Source of the DNA: an uncultured Lachnospiraceae bacterium
GTDB lineage: Bacteria > Bacillota > Clostridia > Lachnospirales > Lachnospiraceae
Direction: 5' to 3'
Assembly (NCBI GenBank): GCA_945485625.1
Contig: CALYSH010000101.1
Location: 1-6,074, forward strand
DNA length: 6,074 bases
Numbering within the stretch: the stretch's first letter is position 1; each line of letters opens with the position of its first letter. Below are positions 1 to 6,074 of this stretch, in pieces. The position numbers and the translations under genes are program-made. The notes beneath the pieces were generated by a model that saw nothing but the letters and a program-made list of their open reading frames with translations, made no database searches and had not been told where the DNA came from.

Positions 1-31
1 CCAGTCCCTTCCAATTCTGATTATTATTCAT
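1..31 (-). CDS. Start of an unidentified downstream gene, truncated by the left edge
   Basis: An ATG at 31-29 opens a frame that stays open to the window edge, giving only ten residues, MNNNQNWKGL. It is preceded by a good Shine-Dalgarno sequence (GGAGAG) seven bases upstream and lies about 36 bases after the rsgA stop on the same strand, so it is probably the next gene of the operon. In many Firmicutes the gene after rsgA is rpe (ribulose-phosphate 3-epimerase), but these residues do not resemble the usual Rpe start with its SILAAD-type motif. I therefore do not name it. Ten codons cannot prove a gene; the call rests on the ribosome binding site and the position. Confidence 0.45.
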   Translation of the reverse strand, partial: MNNNQNWKGL

Positions 32-38
32 CCCTATT

Positions 39-44
39 CTCTCC
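39..44 (-). promoter_or_regulatory. Ribosome binding site for the gene at the left edge
   Basis: On the minus strand this reads GGAGAG and stands seven bases before the ATG at 31-29. It is the main evidence that the truncated frame at the left edge is translated. Confidence 0.5.
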
Positions 45-67
45 GCAAAAAATGCTGAAGTTTTCTA

Positions 68-943
68 TTAATATTTCTTCTTATTCTTCAGTTCCTGATA
101 CAACAGACAATAATTATCATACCGGAGTCTTGCGATTTCACCCCGCTCCACCGCCTGTTTCACACCGCATACCGGCTCCGAAATATGAGAACACCCACGG
201 AACTTACATCCCTCTTCATAGGCTGCGAACTCCGGATATGCTCCCGCAAGCTCTTCCTTCGTCAGGTCAAACAGCTCCAGGGAACTGAATCCGGGAGTGT
301 CCAAAATATAACTGTCCTTCTCAAATGCCATCAGCTGTGTATGCCTTGTAGTATGCTTTCCCCGCTCTATCTTAGCGCTCAGCTTTCCGGTTTCCATTAC
401 CGCCTCCGACATCAGTTCATTTATCAGGGAAGACTTCCCCACACCGCTGGGGCCTGCAACAGTTGTTGTTTTATGATATAACAGTTCCTTTAATATCTCA
501 ATCCCCTTCTGTTCGGAGGCACTGACTACCACGGTGCGATACCCACACTTCTCATATATGCCGGCATATTGCTCACCGGTGCCGTCATGATCCAAATCCG
601 CCTTATTGAAGCATACAATGCAGGGCAGACCCTGTTGTTCCATCATGATGAGGAAGCGGTCCAACAAATTAAAATTGGGCCGGGGTTTCTGAATGGCAAA
701 AATCACCAATGCCTGATCCACATTTGCAACCGCAGGACGAATCAGCCGGCTTTTTCGTTCCGATAATGCAACGATATTTCCAATCTTTTTCTCGCTGTCC
801 AGCACCTCAAGTTCAACATTGTCCCCTACAAGAGGCTTTTGACGGTCTTTACGAAAAACACCCTTGGCCTTGCATTCATATACGCTGTCACCGGATGCAA
901 CATAATAAAAATTCGATATTCCTTTTATGATTTTTCCCTGCAT
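68..943 (-). CDS. rsgA: Ribosome small subunit-dependent GTPase RsgA (YjeQ/CpgA family)
   Basis: RsgA is a cytoplasmic GTPase that binds the 30S subunit late in assembly, checks the decoding region and leaves after ribosome-stimulated GTP hydrolysis. The 291-residue frame is full length for the family. Residues 1-70 fit the N-terminal OB-fold. The GTPase core has the circularly permuted motif order that defines the family: G4 NKAD (113-116), G5 SA (141-142), the P-loop GPSGVGKS (164-171), the G2 loop GKHTTRHT (195-202) and G3 DTPG (215-218). A C-terminal zinc site follows, with C246, C251, H253 and C259. The ATG start gives MQGKIIKGISNFYYV, a typical RsgA beginning. The start lies only five bases after the prkC stop, and the upstream Shine-Dalgarno sequence is weak (GAGAG ten bases away), so translation probably depends partly on coupling to prkC. 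A KTTT stretch at 158-161, just before the P-loop, aligns with the reported PrkC phosphosite of B. subtilis CpgA. Confidence 0.97.
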   Translation of the reverse strand: MQGKIIKGISNFYYVASGDSVYECKAKGVFRKDRQKPLVGDNVELEVLDSEKKIGNIVALSERKSRLIRPAVANVDQALVIFAIQKPRPNFNLLDRFLIMMEQQGLPCIVCFNKADLDHDGTGEQYAGIYEKCGYRTVVVSASEQKGIEILKELLYHKTTTVAGPSGVGKSSLINELMSEAVMETGKLSAKIERGKHTTRHTQLMAFEKDSYILDTPGFSSLELFDLTKEELAGAYPEFAAYEEGCKFRGCSHISEPVCGVKQAVERGEIARLRYDNYCLLYQELKNKKKY

Positions 944-948
944 ATATG

Positions 949-3078
949 CTATTCTCTCACAAAATCAATACGACGGGTAAAGCTCTTTTTCTCTGTGCCT
1001 CCGGGAATCGTAATGCTTTCACCGGTATTTGGGTCTGTAGATGTGCTGGCCGGCAAGGTTACCGTATAGGTCATAGTCAGAGTACCGCCGGATGCACTCA
1101 AGCCCGAATAATTGGGAGAATAAGGGAATCCGGACAGATTTGTGTCAAGGAGCACCCGGTCATCATCCGTTACCAGCTTCAGATGAACCTCTGTGCCGGA
1201 AGTATAGTCCGGTGCCTCCTCCCTGGTAGGCGCATCAATCACCACATTACAACGGTAGGTATACTTCTCCGTTCCCTGGCTCACCTTTATATCAATGATG
1301 GTATCCGGATCCACATAGGAGCCCTGGGAGGTACTCTGATAACAAACCAGACCCTCCTCAACCTCAGAATTGAAGACATAGCTTACACTGCCAATGCTCA
1401 ATCCATTATCTACCAGAATAAACCGGGCTTCCGCCTCCGTCTGTCCGATCAGATTGGGAACACGAATTTTCTGCTCCTCCCTGCCCTTGCTGACTGTCAC
1501 GGTAACCACAGTTTCCTTCGGAACCGTCACACCGCTCTCCGGACTCTGAGAAATGACCATCCCCTCTTCCACAGTGTCGGAATAATTATCCACACGATTT
1601 ATGGTCAGACCCCGATTTTTCAAGAGTCTTTCTGCGGTCTCATAGGTTTTGTCCGCAACATTCGGGACCTCGACTCCGGTGATTCCGACGCTCACCTTCA
1701 AGACCACGGTGGTACCCTGTTTCAGGGGGGTTCCCTCCTCCACATCGGTATTCAATACAATTCCGCTGTCCACGGAATCGGACTCTACATAGTCTACCTG
1801 CACCTTCATGCCGATTTTCTTCAAAGCATTTTCCGCATCCTCCACCGTCATACCCGTAATATTGGGCATAGGCTCATAGGAGAGAGTTGCCAAAGGTTCC
1901 TCGGTCAGGGTAGGCGGTGCGGTACTTTCCCCATCCTGCTGTTTCAAGCTGCTCCACAGGCGAATCGCCAGCATCACAATGATTACAAAGATTACAATAC
2001 CCGCCACGATTGCCAATACCGTGGTAAGCTGTTCCATTCTTGGAGTCATGGACCCCTCAAAGTCTTCCTCTCCGTCCTCGGCCGTCTCATAGGGTGCCAT
2101 CGTTTCCTGCTTTAGACGAAGCTTTTCATCTGTATCCTGACTATAATCCTTTAAGGAAATCGCTCCTGTCTGACGTTTTATCTCCGCCAGCTCACTCTCC
2201 GATACCATCTTGGTACCTGCCTCAGTGTCCACATCATGAATCACCACAAAATCATCATCCGGATTCATCAGGGACTGTTTCAGATCCGCAATCACATCCG
2301 GGATCTTCTGATAACGTCTGTCCGGTGATTTCTGACAGCATTTCAATACAATCTGTTCTACCGCAATGGGAATCTCCGGTACAAATTCCCTTGGAGAAGG
2401 CATCTCCTCCTGAATGTGCTTAATTGCAATTGCCACGGTTGTGTCTCCGTTAAAGGGTACACGTCCCGTCAGCATTTCAAACATGGTAATACCTAAGGAA
2501 TAGATATCACTCTTTTCATCACTGTATCCGCCTCTGGCCTGCTCAGGCGATGTATAGTGAACGGAGCCCATCACATTGGAGGTAATAGTATTACTGGTAG
2601 CCGCCTTTGCAATTCCAAAGTCTGTCACCTTCACCTTGCCATCCTTGGAAATAATGATATTCTGAGGTTTAATATCCCTGTGAATAATATGATTATTATG
2701 AGCAGCTTCAATACCCATGCTTACCTGTATTGCAATGCTGACTGCCTCCTTATAAGACAATCTGGCCTTCTTCTCAATATATTTTTTCAGGGTGATTCCT
2801 TCTACCAGCTCCATTACAATATAATAGATACCGTTCTCCTCACCTACATCATACACATTCACAATATTGGGATGGGCAAGGCCTGCTGCCGCCTGCGCCT
2901 CCGTCCGGAACTTGGAAACAAAGTTTTCGTTCTCGGAAAATTCCTGCTTCAAAACCTTAACCGCCACAAAACGATTCAGCTTATGACATTTTGCTTTATA
3001 TACATCAGACATGCCACCGGTACCGATCTTTTCCAGAATCTCGTAGCGGTCACCTATCATCATACCAATCTTTATCAT
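949..3078 (-). CDS. prkC: PASTA-domain Ser/Thr protein kinase, PrkC/Stk/PknB type
   Basis: This is a single-pass membrane kinase that senses cell-wall fragments or lipid II outside and phosphorylates Ser/Thr of cytoplasmic proteins. I place the start at the ATG at 3078 (709 residues). A TTG two codons upstream would lie one base from the GGAG ribosome binding site, while the ATG has seven-base spacing. Kinase features are complete: glycine loop GTGGMSDVY (19-27), K41, E60, catalytic HRDIKPQN (133-140), DFG (153-155), a Thr/Ser-rich activation loop (about 161-176) and SPE (177-179). An acidic juxtamembrane segment (about 274-349) leads to one transmembrane helix (351-375). Three PASTA repeats follow outside (about 403-465, 469-532, 538-602), then a 107-residue non-PASTA C-terminal domain rich in beta-type sequence. 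B. subtilis PrkC also has three PASTA repeats plus an Ig-like C-terminal domain, but this protein is longer. The cognate phosphatase gene lies directly upstream. Confidence 0.96.
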   Translation of the reverse strand: MIKIGMMIGDRYEILEKIGTGGMSDVYKAKCHKLNRFVAVKVLKQEFSENENFVSKFRTEAQAAAGLAHPNIVNVYDVGEENGIYYIVMELVEGITLKKYIEKKARLSYKEAVSIAIQVSMGIEAAHNNHIIHRDIKPQNIIISKDGKVKVTDFGIAKAATSNTITSNVMGSVHYTSPEQARGGYSDEKSDIYSLGITMFEMLTGRVPFNGDTTVAIAIKHIQEEMPSPREFVPEIPIAVEQIVLKCCQKSPDRRYQKIPDVIADLKQSLMNPDDDFVVIHDVDTEAGTKMVSESELAEIKRQTGAISLKDYSQDTDEKLRLKQETMAPYETAEDGEEDFEGSMTPRMEQLTTVLAIVAGIVIFVIIVMLAIRLWSSLKQQDGESTAPPTLTEEPLATLSYEPMPNITGMTVEDAENALKKIGMKVQVDYVESDSVDSGIVLNTDVEEGTPLKQGTTVVLKVSVGITGVEVPNVADKTYETAERLLKNRGLTINRVDNYSDTVEEGMVISQSPESGVTVPKETVVTVTVSKGREEQKIRVPNLIGQTEAEARFILVDNGLSIGSVSYVFNSEVEEGLVCYQSTSQGSYVDPDTIIDIKVSQGTEKYTYRCNVVIDAPTREEAPDYTSGTEVHLKLVTDDDRVLLDTNLSGFPYSPNYSGLSASGGTLTMTYTVTLPASTSTDPNTGESITIPGGTEKKSFTRRIDFVRE

Positions 3079-3085
3079 AGACAAT

Positions 3086-3091
3086 CTCCAC
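3086..3091 (-). promoter_or_regulatory. Ribosome binding site that fixes the prkC start
   Basis: The minus strand reads GTGGAG here, seven bases before the ATG at 3078 but only one base before the in-frame TTG at 3084. A one-base spacer would not allow initiation, so the TTG-initiated form is unlikely and the kinase starts MIKIGMMIGDRYEI. Confidence 0.75.
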
Positions 3092-3109
3092 TAAATTTAT
3101 CAACAACTG

Positions 3110-3841
3110 TTATGCAAGAGGGTCAATCAGCACCACGGAAATATTATCCGTACCACCATTTCTGTTTGCCGCATCCACAAGGTTCTGAACCATTTCCACC
3201 AGGTCCCTCCCCCTCTTCACAATCATGCGGATTTCTTCGTCCTCCAGCATATTCGTCAGGCCGTCCGAACACATCAGAATCAAATCACCGGGCATAAGCT
3301 CCACCCGGAATAAATCAACTTCCACCTGGCTGTTTACTCCAACTGCCCTTGTAATGATATTTTTATCGGGATGATTTCTTGCCTCAACCTTACCAATGGT
3401 ACCTCTTCGTACCATTTCTTCTACCAAAGAGTGATCTATGGTAATCTGGGTTATTTCATCATGAATCACATACAACCGGCTGTCTCCCACATTGGCCACA
3501 TACAGCCGGCTGCCTTCACACACCGCTGCCACCACTGTGGTACCCATACCCTCCAGACTTTCCTCTTTGGAAGCCTGTTCATATATCAGACTGTTTGCAC
3601 CGGAAATCGCCTTTTGAAATAATTCTTCGGGCGATGCTTCCTCCGTCTCTCCCTCCACAATCCTTATCATGGTCTCAACAGTCACTCGGGAGGCATAATC
3701 TCCTGCCTTATGTCCGCCCATTCCGTCTGCGACAAGAAACAGATTGGGCAGCTTTCCCACAGGAGTTTCAGAGGTAAAGACATAATCCTGATTGATATTT
3801 CTTTTTTTCCCTGTATCCGTTGCAGAAAACGTCTTAAGCAC
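3110..3841 (-). CDS. prpC: PP2C-family Ser/Thr protein phosphatase, PrpC/Stp type
   Basis: This cytoplasmic metal-dependent (Mn/Mg) phosphatase removes phosphate from Ser/Thr of the partner PASTA kinase and its substrates. The 243 residues match the usual length of bacterial single-domain PP2C enzymes. PP2C motifs appear in order: RNINQD (14-19) with metal-ligand D19, ADGMGGH (38-44) with D39 and G40, the GMGTT segment (98-102), NVGDSR (117-122), DHS (136-138), SDGL (192-195) with D193, and GTDNIS (230-235) with D232. All metal-binding aspartates are present, so the enzyme should be active. The start codon is GTG (3841-3839). It is supported by a consensus AGGAGG nine bases upstream, and the resulting N-terminus, LKTFSATDTGKKRNINQD, is typical. 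The gene lies 13 bases after rlmN and 31 bases before the kinase gene. No signal peptide or membrane segment is seen. Confidence 0.96.
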   Translation of the reverse strand: MLKTFSATDTGKKRNINQDYVFTSETPVGKLPNLFLVADGMGGHKAGDYASRVTVETMIRIVEGETEEASPEELFQKAISGANSLIYEQASKEESLEGMGTTVVAAVCEGSRLYVANVGDSRLYVIHDEITQITIDHSLVEEMVRRGTIGKVEARNHPDKNIITRAVGVNSQVEVDLFRVELMPGDLILMCSDGLTNMLEDEEIRMIVKRGRDLVEMVQNLVDAANRNGGTDNISVVLIDPLA

Positions 3842-3850
3842 CTTTATAAT

Positions 3851-3856
3851 CCTCCT
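3851..3856 (-). promoter_or_regulatory. Consensus ribosome binding site of prpC, overlapping the rlmN stop
   Basis: The minus strand reads AGGAGG, a full Shine-Dalgarno sequence nine bases before the GTG start of the phosphatase gene. It overlaps the rlmN stop: the TAG at 3857-3855 supplies its first two bases (TAGGAGG). This supports the non-ATG start and suggests coupling between the two genes. Confidence 0.85.
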
Positions 3857-4937
3857 AAGCTTCCATGGGCGGGGTGGTGATATGCTTTCTTCTCAGCTGT
3901 CCGCAGGCACCGTCAATGTCCCTACCCATTTCCCTTCTAATAGTAACATTTATTTTGTTTTTTTCAAGTTTATTTTTGAAAGCCTGCGCATCCCGCATAT
4001 CGGGTTGAACAAAATCTCTCTCCCGAATCGGATTGACAGGAATCAGGTTCACGTGACAGCACAGAGGCTTCGCCAATGCGATCAGCTCCCTTGCATCCTC
4101 CATGGTATCATTCACTCCACCCACCAGGCTGTATTCAAAGGTGATTCTTCTGCCGGTCTTTTCAAAATAATACCGGCAGGCATCCATCAGCTCCCCAATG
4201 GAATACCGGTTGGCGATTGGCATCAGTTTCCGACGTTTTTCATCCGTCGTGGCATGGAGACTTAACGCCAGGGTGATCTGAAGCCTTTCATCCGCCAATT
4301 CCCTCATCCGCGGAACCAGTCCGCAGGTAGAAACCGTTATGTTTCTCTGACTGATATTCAAACCGTTCTCATCGGTCAGCATCCGGATGAAAACCAGGAG
4401 ATTATCATAATTATCCATGGGCTCTCCGGTTCCCATCACAACCACATTGGATACCCTCTCTCCGGTGATCCGGATAATGGAATAAACCTGCTCCAGCATT
4501 TCCGCAGGTGTCAGATTTCTCTCCAGCCCATCCAGTGTAGATGCGCAGAACCGGCATCCCATCCGGCACCCTACCTGAGAAGAAATACACACACTATTCC
4601 CGTGCTTATACTTCATCCAGACGCTTTCCACCACGTTGCCGTCCTGCAATGCAAAGAGAAACTTCCTTGTTCCGTCAATGGCAGAGGTCTGAACATCCAC
4701 GGTTCTGCACACAGTGTATGTGAAATGCGCCTCACAAAAGCGGCGGAATTCCTTGGAAAGATTACTCATCTCTTCAAAGCCCGATGCCAGCTTCTTATGC
4801 ATCCAGTCATACATCTGTGCCCCGCGAAAGGGCTTCTCGCCCAGTTCCCCAAACAGAGTCTTCAGCTCCTCCAAAGGCAGGGATTTTACATCTATCTTAT
4901 CCTTATCTGTATTTCTTTCTTCGGAAACTATTTCCAT
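3855..4937 (-). CDS. rlmN: Dual-specificity 23S rRNA (A2503)/tRNA (A37) C2-methyltransferase RlmN, radical SAM
   Basis: RlmN makes 2-methyladenosine at A2503 in the peptidyl-transferase centre of 23S rRNA and, in characterised members, at A37 of some tRNAs. It uses a 4Fe-4S cluster and two SAM molecules. The 360 residues are full length. The radical-SAM cluster motif is GCRMGCRFC, with cysteines 124, 128 and 131. The two cysteines of the ping-pong methyl-transfer mechanism are C117 (in NSVCISSQVGC) and C345 (in GRDIDGACGQL), matching E. coli C118 and C355. The SAM-binding GTGEP follows at 169-173, and SLHATTDEKRRKLMP lies at 226-240. Residues about 15-75 form the N-terminal helical accessory domain (SLPLEELKTLFGELGEKPFRGAQ). 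The ATG is preceded by AAGGAG at four bases, a slightly short spacing. The first 14 residues are a charged extension compared with many homologues. C2 methylation by this family slightly affects antibiotic binding, but C345 and the motif context point to RlmN, not the resistance enzyme Cfr. Confidence 0.97.
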   Translation of the reverse strand: MEIVSEERNTDKDKIDVKSLPLEELKTLFGELGEKPFRGAQMYDWMHKKLASGFEEMSNLSKEFRRFCEAHFTYTVCRTVDVQTSAIDGTRKFLFALQDGNVVESVWMKYKHGNSVCISSQVGCRMGCRFCASTLDGLERNLTPAEMLEQVYSIIRITGERVSNVVVMGTGEPMDNYDNLLVFIRMLTDENGLNISQRNITVSTCGLVPRMRELADERLQITLALSLHATTDEKRRKLMPIANRYSIGELMDACRYYFEKTGRRITFEYSLVGGVNDTMEDARELIALAKPLCCHVNLIPVNPIRERDFVQPDMRDAQAFKNKLEKNKINVTIRREMGRDIDGACGQLRRKHITTPPMEA

Positions 4938-4941
4938 ATCG

Positions 4942-4947
4942 CTCCTT
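4942..4947 (-). promoter_or_regulatory. Ribosome binding site of rlmN, overlapping the rsmB stop
   Basis: The minus strand reads AAGGAG four bases before the rlmN ATG. The rsmB stop TAA (4948-4946) shares its last two bases with this site (TAAGGAG). A ribosome ending rsmB therefore sits on the rlmN initiation region, which favours translational coupling. Confidence 0.8.
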
Positions 4948-6074
4948 ATCTTTCCTCCTTACGACGAAGAACCGCAAAGAAAAAACCATCCGACCTGTTC
5001 CTGCCGGGCAAAAGCTGTGCGGAACATTTTGCCACAGCCTCATCTTCCTTCAATGGCATTTGGGCAGGAATCCCCCGGAGCTCATCCAAAAGCTCCTTGG
5101 GAACTCTTTCCGCAATCTCTACCGGTTCAAAGGGAAGGTTGTCCAAAATCCAACGAACCATTTCTTCATTTTCACCCCGATGAATGGTACAGGTACTGTA
5201 CAGCAAAATCCCCCCGGGTTTCACATAAGAATAAGAGCCCTGCAAAATATCCCTTTGCAGCTCTGTAATGCTCTTTAGCCCTTCCAAAGAAGCATGATAC
5301 TTGATATCCCTTTTCTTTCCGATTACTCCAAGACCGCTGCAGGGCACATCCATAATCAGAACATCCGCCATATTCCGAAATGCTTCGTCAAGCACTCTGG
5401 CATCATTCACCCGGACTTCCAGATTATCCAACCGCATCCGTTCCCTGTATTCCATGATTTTCTCTGCCTTTCCTTCGGAAACATCGGAGGAAAACACCTT
5501 TTCTGCCGTCTCTGCCGCAAGAACGCTCTTTCCTCCGGGCGCGGCGCATACATCCATCACCACGTCATCGGAATTGATTCCTGCTGCGGTAACAGCCAGA
5601 ATACTGCTCACATCCTGCACCGTAAATTTCCCTTCCCGAAAGCCGGATGTATCTGCAATACCATCCGCATTCCGGACCTGATAAACTCCGGGCAGATAGG
5701 GGGATTGTTCCGCCCTCATTCCCTTCTGTTTCAAAAATGCCAGTTGTTCCTCTCTTTCCTGTTCGGTTAATCTCCCGGAAAAACGAATGGTAACCGGATG
5801 AATCTCCAGAAGTCCCTTCAGAATATCCTCTGTCACCCGAATTCCGTATTCCTCCTGCCAAAGGGAAATAATCCACTCCGGCATAGAATACCGAACCGAC
5901 AAATAGGAAACAGCCTCCTTCTCCCTGTCCGGGAGAGGAAGCTCTTCCCTGTTCTTGGCAATATTTCTTAATATACCATTTATAAAACCCTTTAAATTCT
6001 CGAATTTCCGCTTACCGGCCAGCTTGCAGGCCTCATTGCACACTGCACTGTCCGGTATACTGTCCATATATAAA
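4946..6074 (-). CDS. rsmB: 16S rRNA (cytosine-967-C5)-methyltransferase RsmB (Sun/Fmu), N-terminus cut by the right edge
   Basis: RsmB transfers a methyl group from SAM to C5 of C967 (E. coli numbering) in 16S rRNA. The first in-window ATG (6067) is not the true start. The frame stays open to the edge, and the preceding codons give ...LYMDSIPDSAVCNEA, the usual internal wording of the NusB-like N-terminal domain (ILYMDSVPDSAVNEA type). The family is about 430-450 residues, so roughly 70 are missing. Numbering from that ATG, residues 1-40 are the end of the NusB-like domain. The Rossmann methyltransferase core has the SAM loop DVCAAPGGKS (172-181) and motif IV DVPCSG (240-245) with C243. Motif VI, STCTIHRGENEEM (291-303), contains C293, which by homology is the nucleophile; C243 would release the product. 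The C-terminal signature LLPGRNRSDGFFFAVL is present. The stop lies eight bases before rlmN. Confidence 0.95.
   Translation of the reverse strand, partial: LYMDSIPDSAVCNEACKLAGKRKFENLKGFINGILRNIAKNREELPLPDREKEAVSYLSVRYSMPEWIISLWQEEYGIRVTEDILKGLLEIHPVTIRFSGRLTEQEREEQLAFLKQKGMRAEQSPYLPGVYQVRNADGIADTSGFREGKFTVQDVSSILAVTAAGINSDDVVMDVCAAPGGKSVLAAETAEKVFSSDVSEGKAEKIMEYRERMRLDNLEVRVNDARVLDEAFRNMADVLIMDVPCSGLGVIGKKRDIKYHASLEGLKSITELQRDILQGSYSYVKPGGILLYSTCTIHRGENEEMVRWILDNLPFEPVEIAERVPKELLDELRGIPAQMPLKEDEAVAKCSAQLLPGRNRSDGFFFAVLRRKEER

Noticed and set aside
946..2115. A 389-codon open frame on the plus strand opposite prkC
   Set aside because: It lies entirely antisense to a clearly conserved kinase, has no Shine-Dalgarno sequence before its ATG, and its product is a His/Arg/Ile-rich sequence with no recognisable motif. 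It is best explained as a codon-usage shadow.
3098..3112. Possible small hairpin in the prpC-prkC gap (AACA and TGTT arms)
   Set aside because: The arms are only four bases with a two-base loop, with no G/C-rich stem and no U-tract, so it is neither a terminator nor a credible regulatory structure.
2557..3297. A 246-codon plus-strand frame across the prkC/prpC junction
   Set aside because: It is antisense to two well-supported genes, its composition is not protein-like (many His, Asn and Cys), and no family is recognisable.
3855..4937. Cfr-type antibiotic-resistance methyltransferase instead of RlmN
   Set aside because: The gene sits in the standard housekeeping operon position of rlmN and its N-terminal and C-terminal motifs fit RlmN; nothing suggests a mobile origin.
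4602..5278. Three overlapping plus-strand frames across the rlmN/rsmB junction
   Set aside because: They overlap each other in different frames opposite conserved coding sequence, and their Ser/Pro/Arg-rich products are typical of shadow translations.
5565..5876. A 103-codon minus-strand frame inside rsmB
   Set aside because: It is in an alternative frame on the same strand as rsmB, where the methyltransferase reading is unbroken and carries all family motifs.
6065..6067. ATG as the true start of rsmB
   Set aside because: The frame continues upstream to the window edge with family-like residues (LY before MDSIP), and the resulting protein would lack most of the NusB-like domain.

Overview
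The window looks like a core-genome segment of a low-to-moderate G+C Gram-positive bacterium. It is most likely a Clostridia member close to Lachnospiraceae, judged from protein wording such as the PrkC N-terminus and the RsgA start. All supported genes lie on the minus strand and are packed tightly, with gaps of 8, 13, 31, 5 and about 36 bases, so they read as one operon transcribed from the right edge toward the left.

In transcription order the window holds: rsmB (16S rRNA m5C methyltransferase, its N-terminus cut by the right edge, 6074-4946); rlmN (radical-SAM 23S rRNA/tRNA adenine C2 methyltransferase, 4937-3855); a PP2C-family Ser/Thr phosphatase (prpC/stp type, GTG start, 3841-3110); a membrane PASTA-domain Ser/Thr kinase (prkC type, start re-assigned to the ATG at 3078, ending at 949); rsgA (circularly permuted GTPase of 30S subunit maturation, 943-68); and probably the first ten codons of another gene running off the left edge (31-1). 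This matches the well-known Firmicutes order rsmB-rlmN-prpC-prkC-rsgA.

Functionally, the operon joins ribosome modification and maturation (RsmB, RlmN, RsgA) to a cell-envelope-sensing kinase/phosphatase pair. In Bacillus subtilis, RsgA (CpgA) is a reported PrkC/PrpC substrate. The threonine stretch just before the P-loop is present here, so the kinase may act on the product of the next gene.

No RNA genes, mobile elements, CRISPR arrays, long repeats or convincing terminators were seen, and no gene-free stretch exceeds about 40 bases. I see no novel system. The points worth a second look concern translational coupling, start-site correction, and regulatory domains of the kinase.
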